Source of the DNA: an uncultured Eubacteriales bacterium
GTDB taxonomy: Bacteria > Bacillota > Clostridia > Oscillospirales > Acutalibacteraceae
Direction of reading: 5' to 3'
Length of the DNA: 5,402 nucleotides
NCBI GenBank assembly: GCA_948762645.1
Contig: CAQBRY010000098.1
Span: 1-5,402 of the forward strand
The notes under the pieces were generated by a model. The model ran no database searches. It saw only the letters and a program-made list of their open reading frames with translations, and was not told the origin of the DNA. Numbering within the stretch: the stretch's first letter is position 1; each line of letters opens with the position of its first letter. Shown here piece by piece: positions 4,984-5,402 of the stretch. The position numbers and the translations under genes are program-made.

Positions 4984-5402
4984 ATGTCTGAGACAAAAGT
5001 CAAGGTAGAAATGAATTTGACTGAAAATGGGATTGTAAATGATAGTACACCAAGCAGCACCAATAACAGTCCTTTTGCAGACATCTCAAAAATAAACAAT
5101 GAACATACTTCATATAGTCCGTTTATGACTTTAGAACACAATATTTGTATACTTGACGGAAGTTTAAACGTATTTGATGAATCTAAACTAAATCTATCAT
5201 ATTTTAGTGATACGTTGTCTAATGACGATTGTACTACAATGGATAAAATAACTGTTACATTTGGTAATAGTCATAGTTTGGCAGGATTAGAGCTTGATTT
5301 TGGAACAGACAGTTTTCTTGATAAAGTAACACTTACGTATTTTGACGCAAATACAATACTTGACGCAAACGATTTTTACCCTAATAGCACAGTATATACC
5401 GA
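4984..5402 (+). CDS. Phage tail/baseplate protein, N-terminal part (cut by window edge)
   Basis: The frame is open from the ATG at 4984 to the window edge, giving 139 residues without a stop. The first 40 or so residues are polar and low-complexity (TPSSTNNSP), a likely flexible arm. Then follow FMTLEHNICILDGSLNVFD (48-66), LSYFSDTLSND (71-81), MDKITVTFGNSHSLAGLELDF (86-106) and FLDKVTLTYFDANTILDA (111-128). This alternation of strands resembles beta-sandwich tail-tip or baseplate proteins of clostridial prophages, in which a 'T-L-E-x-N-x-x-x-L-D-G-S' start is followed by an 'S-x-x-L-S-x' segment and a 'T-x-T-F-x-x-x-H-S-x-A-G-L' strand. Such proteins sit at the tail tip and can take part in host binding. 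It follows the tail-associated gene on the same strand. The exact role is inferred, and the C-terminus lies outside the window. Confidence 0.6.
   Translation, partial: MSETKVKVEMNLTENGIVNDSTPSSTNNSPFADISKINNEHTSYSPFMTLEHNICILDGSLNVFDESKLNLSYFSDTLSNDDCTTMDKITVTFGNSHSLAGLELDFGTDSFLDKVTLTYFDANTILDANDFYPNSTVYT

Noticed and set aside
4908..5141. 77-codon - strand frame ending in a charged KLKSREAELKKAQ-like helix
   Set aside because: It is mostly antisense to the baseplate-like gene and has no ribosome binding site. The helix-like end lies in the gap between tail genes and could be a scar, but nothing supports a gene.

Overview
The window is very AT-rich, uses strong AGGAGG-type ribosome binding sites, and encodes proteins typical of low-GC Gram-positive anaerobes. 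The closest fit is a clostridial bacterium (Clostridia, perhaps Lachnospiraceae-like). No rRNA, tRNA or CRISPR array is visible, so the lineage is inferred from composition and protein resemblance only.

The left part (1-3423) looks like ordinary chromosome, with three genes on the + strand. The first is a YihY/BrkB-family membrane protein (171-1019). The second is an LdhA-type NAD-dependent D-lactate dehydrogenase (1136-2122). The third is a family-5 glycoside hydrolase of the exo-1,3-glucanase/endoglucanase kind with a signal-like N-terminus (2371-3423). They have separate ribosome binding sites and sizeable gaps, so a single operon is not implied. The gap before the hydrolase holds a 59-codon open frame resembling the tail of a small two-helix membrane protein; its status is uncertain.

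The hydrolase stops a few residues after its catalytic nucleophile. The sequence passes at once, in another frame, into the C-terminal end of what looks like a phage tail tape-measure protein (3422-3667) with no start of its own. From here to the window end the DNA is prophage-like. A phage tail protein (4486-4884) and the beginning of a tail/baseplate protein (4984 to the edge) follow on the + strand. This is the normal order of a siphophage tail module, but the left side of the module is missing, which suggests a deletion remnant or a chimeric join.

A type II toxin-antitoxin cassette of the HigB/HigA kind lies inside the tail module on the opposite strand. It has its own near-consensus promoter, a perfect 20-bp palindrome that is probably the antitoxin operator, a toxin-first gene order, and a shared bidirectional terminator. 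The toxin gene carries a one-base deletion that ends it at residue 84 instead of about 120, while the antitoxin is intact. The locus may therefore now supply only a DNA-binding antitoxin. No clearly new system is visible. The items most worth checking are the hydrolase-tape-measure junction and the toxin frameshift in an antisense cassette inside a tail operon.
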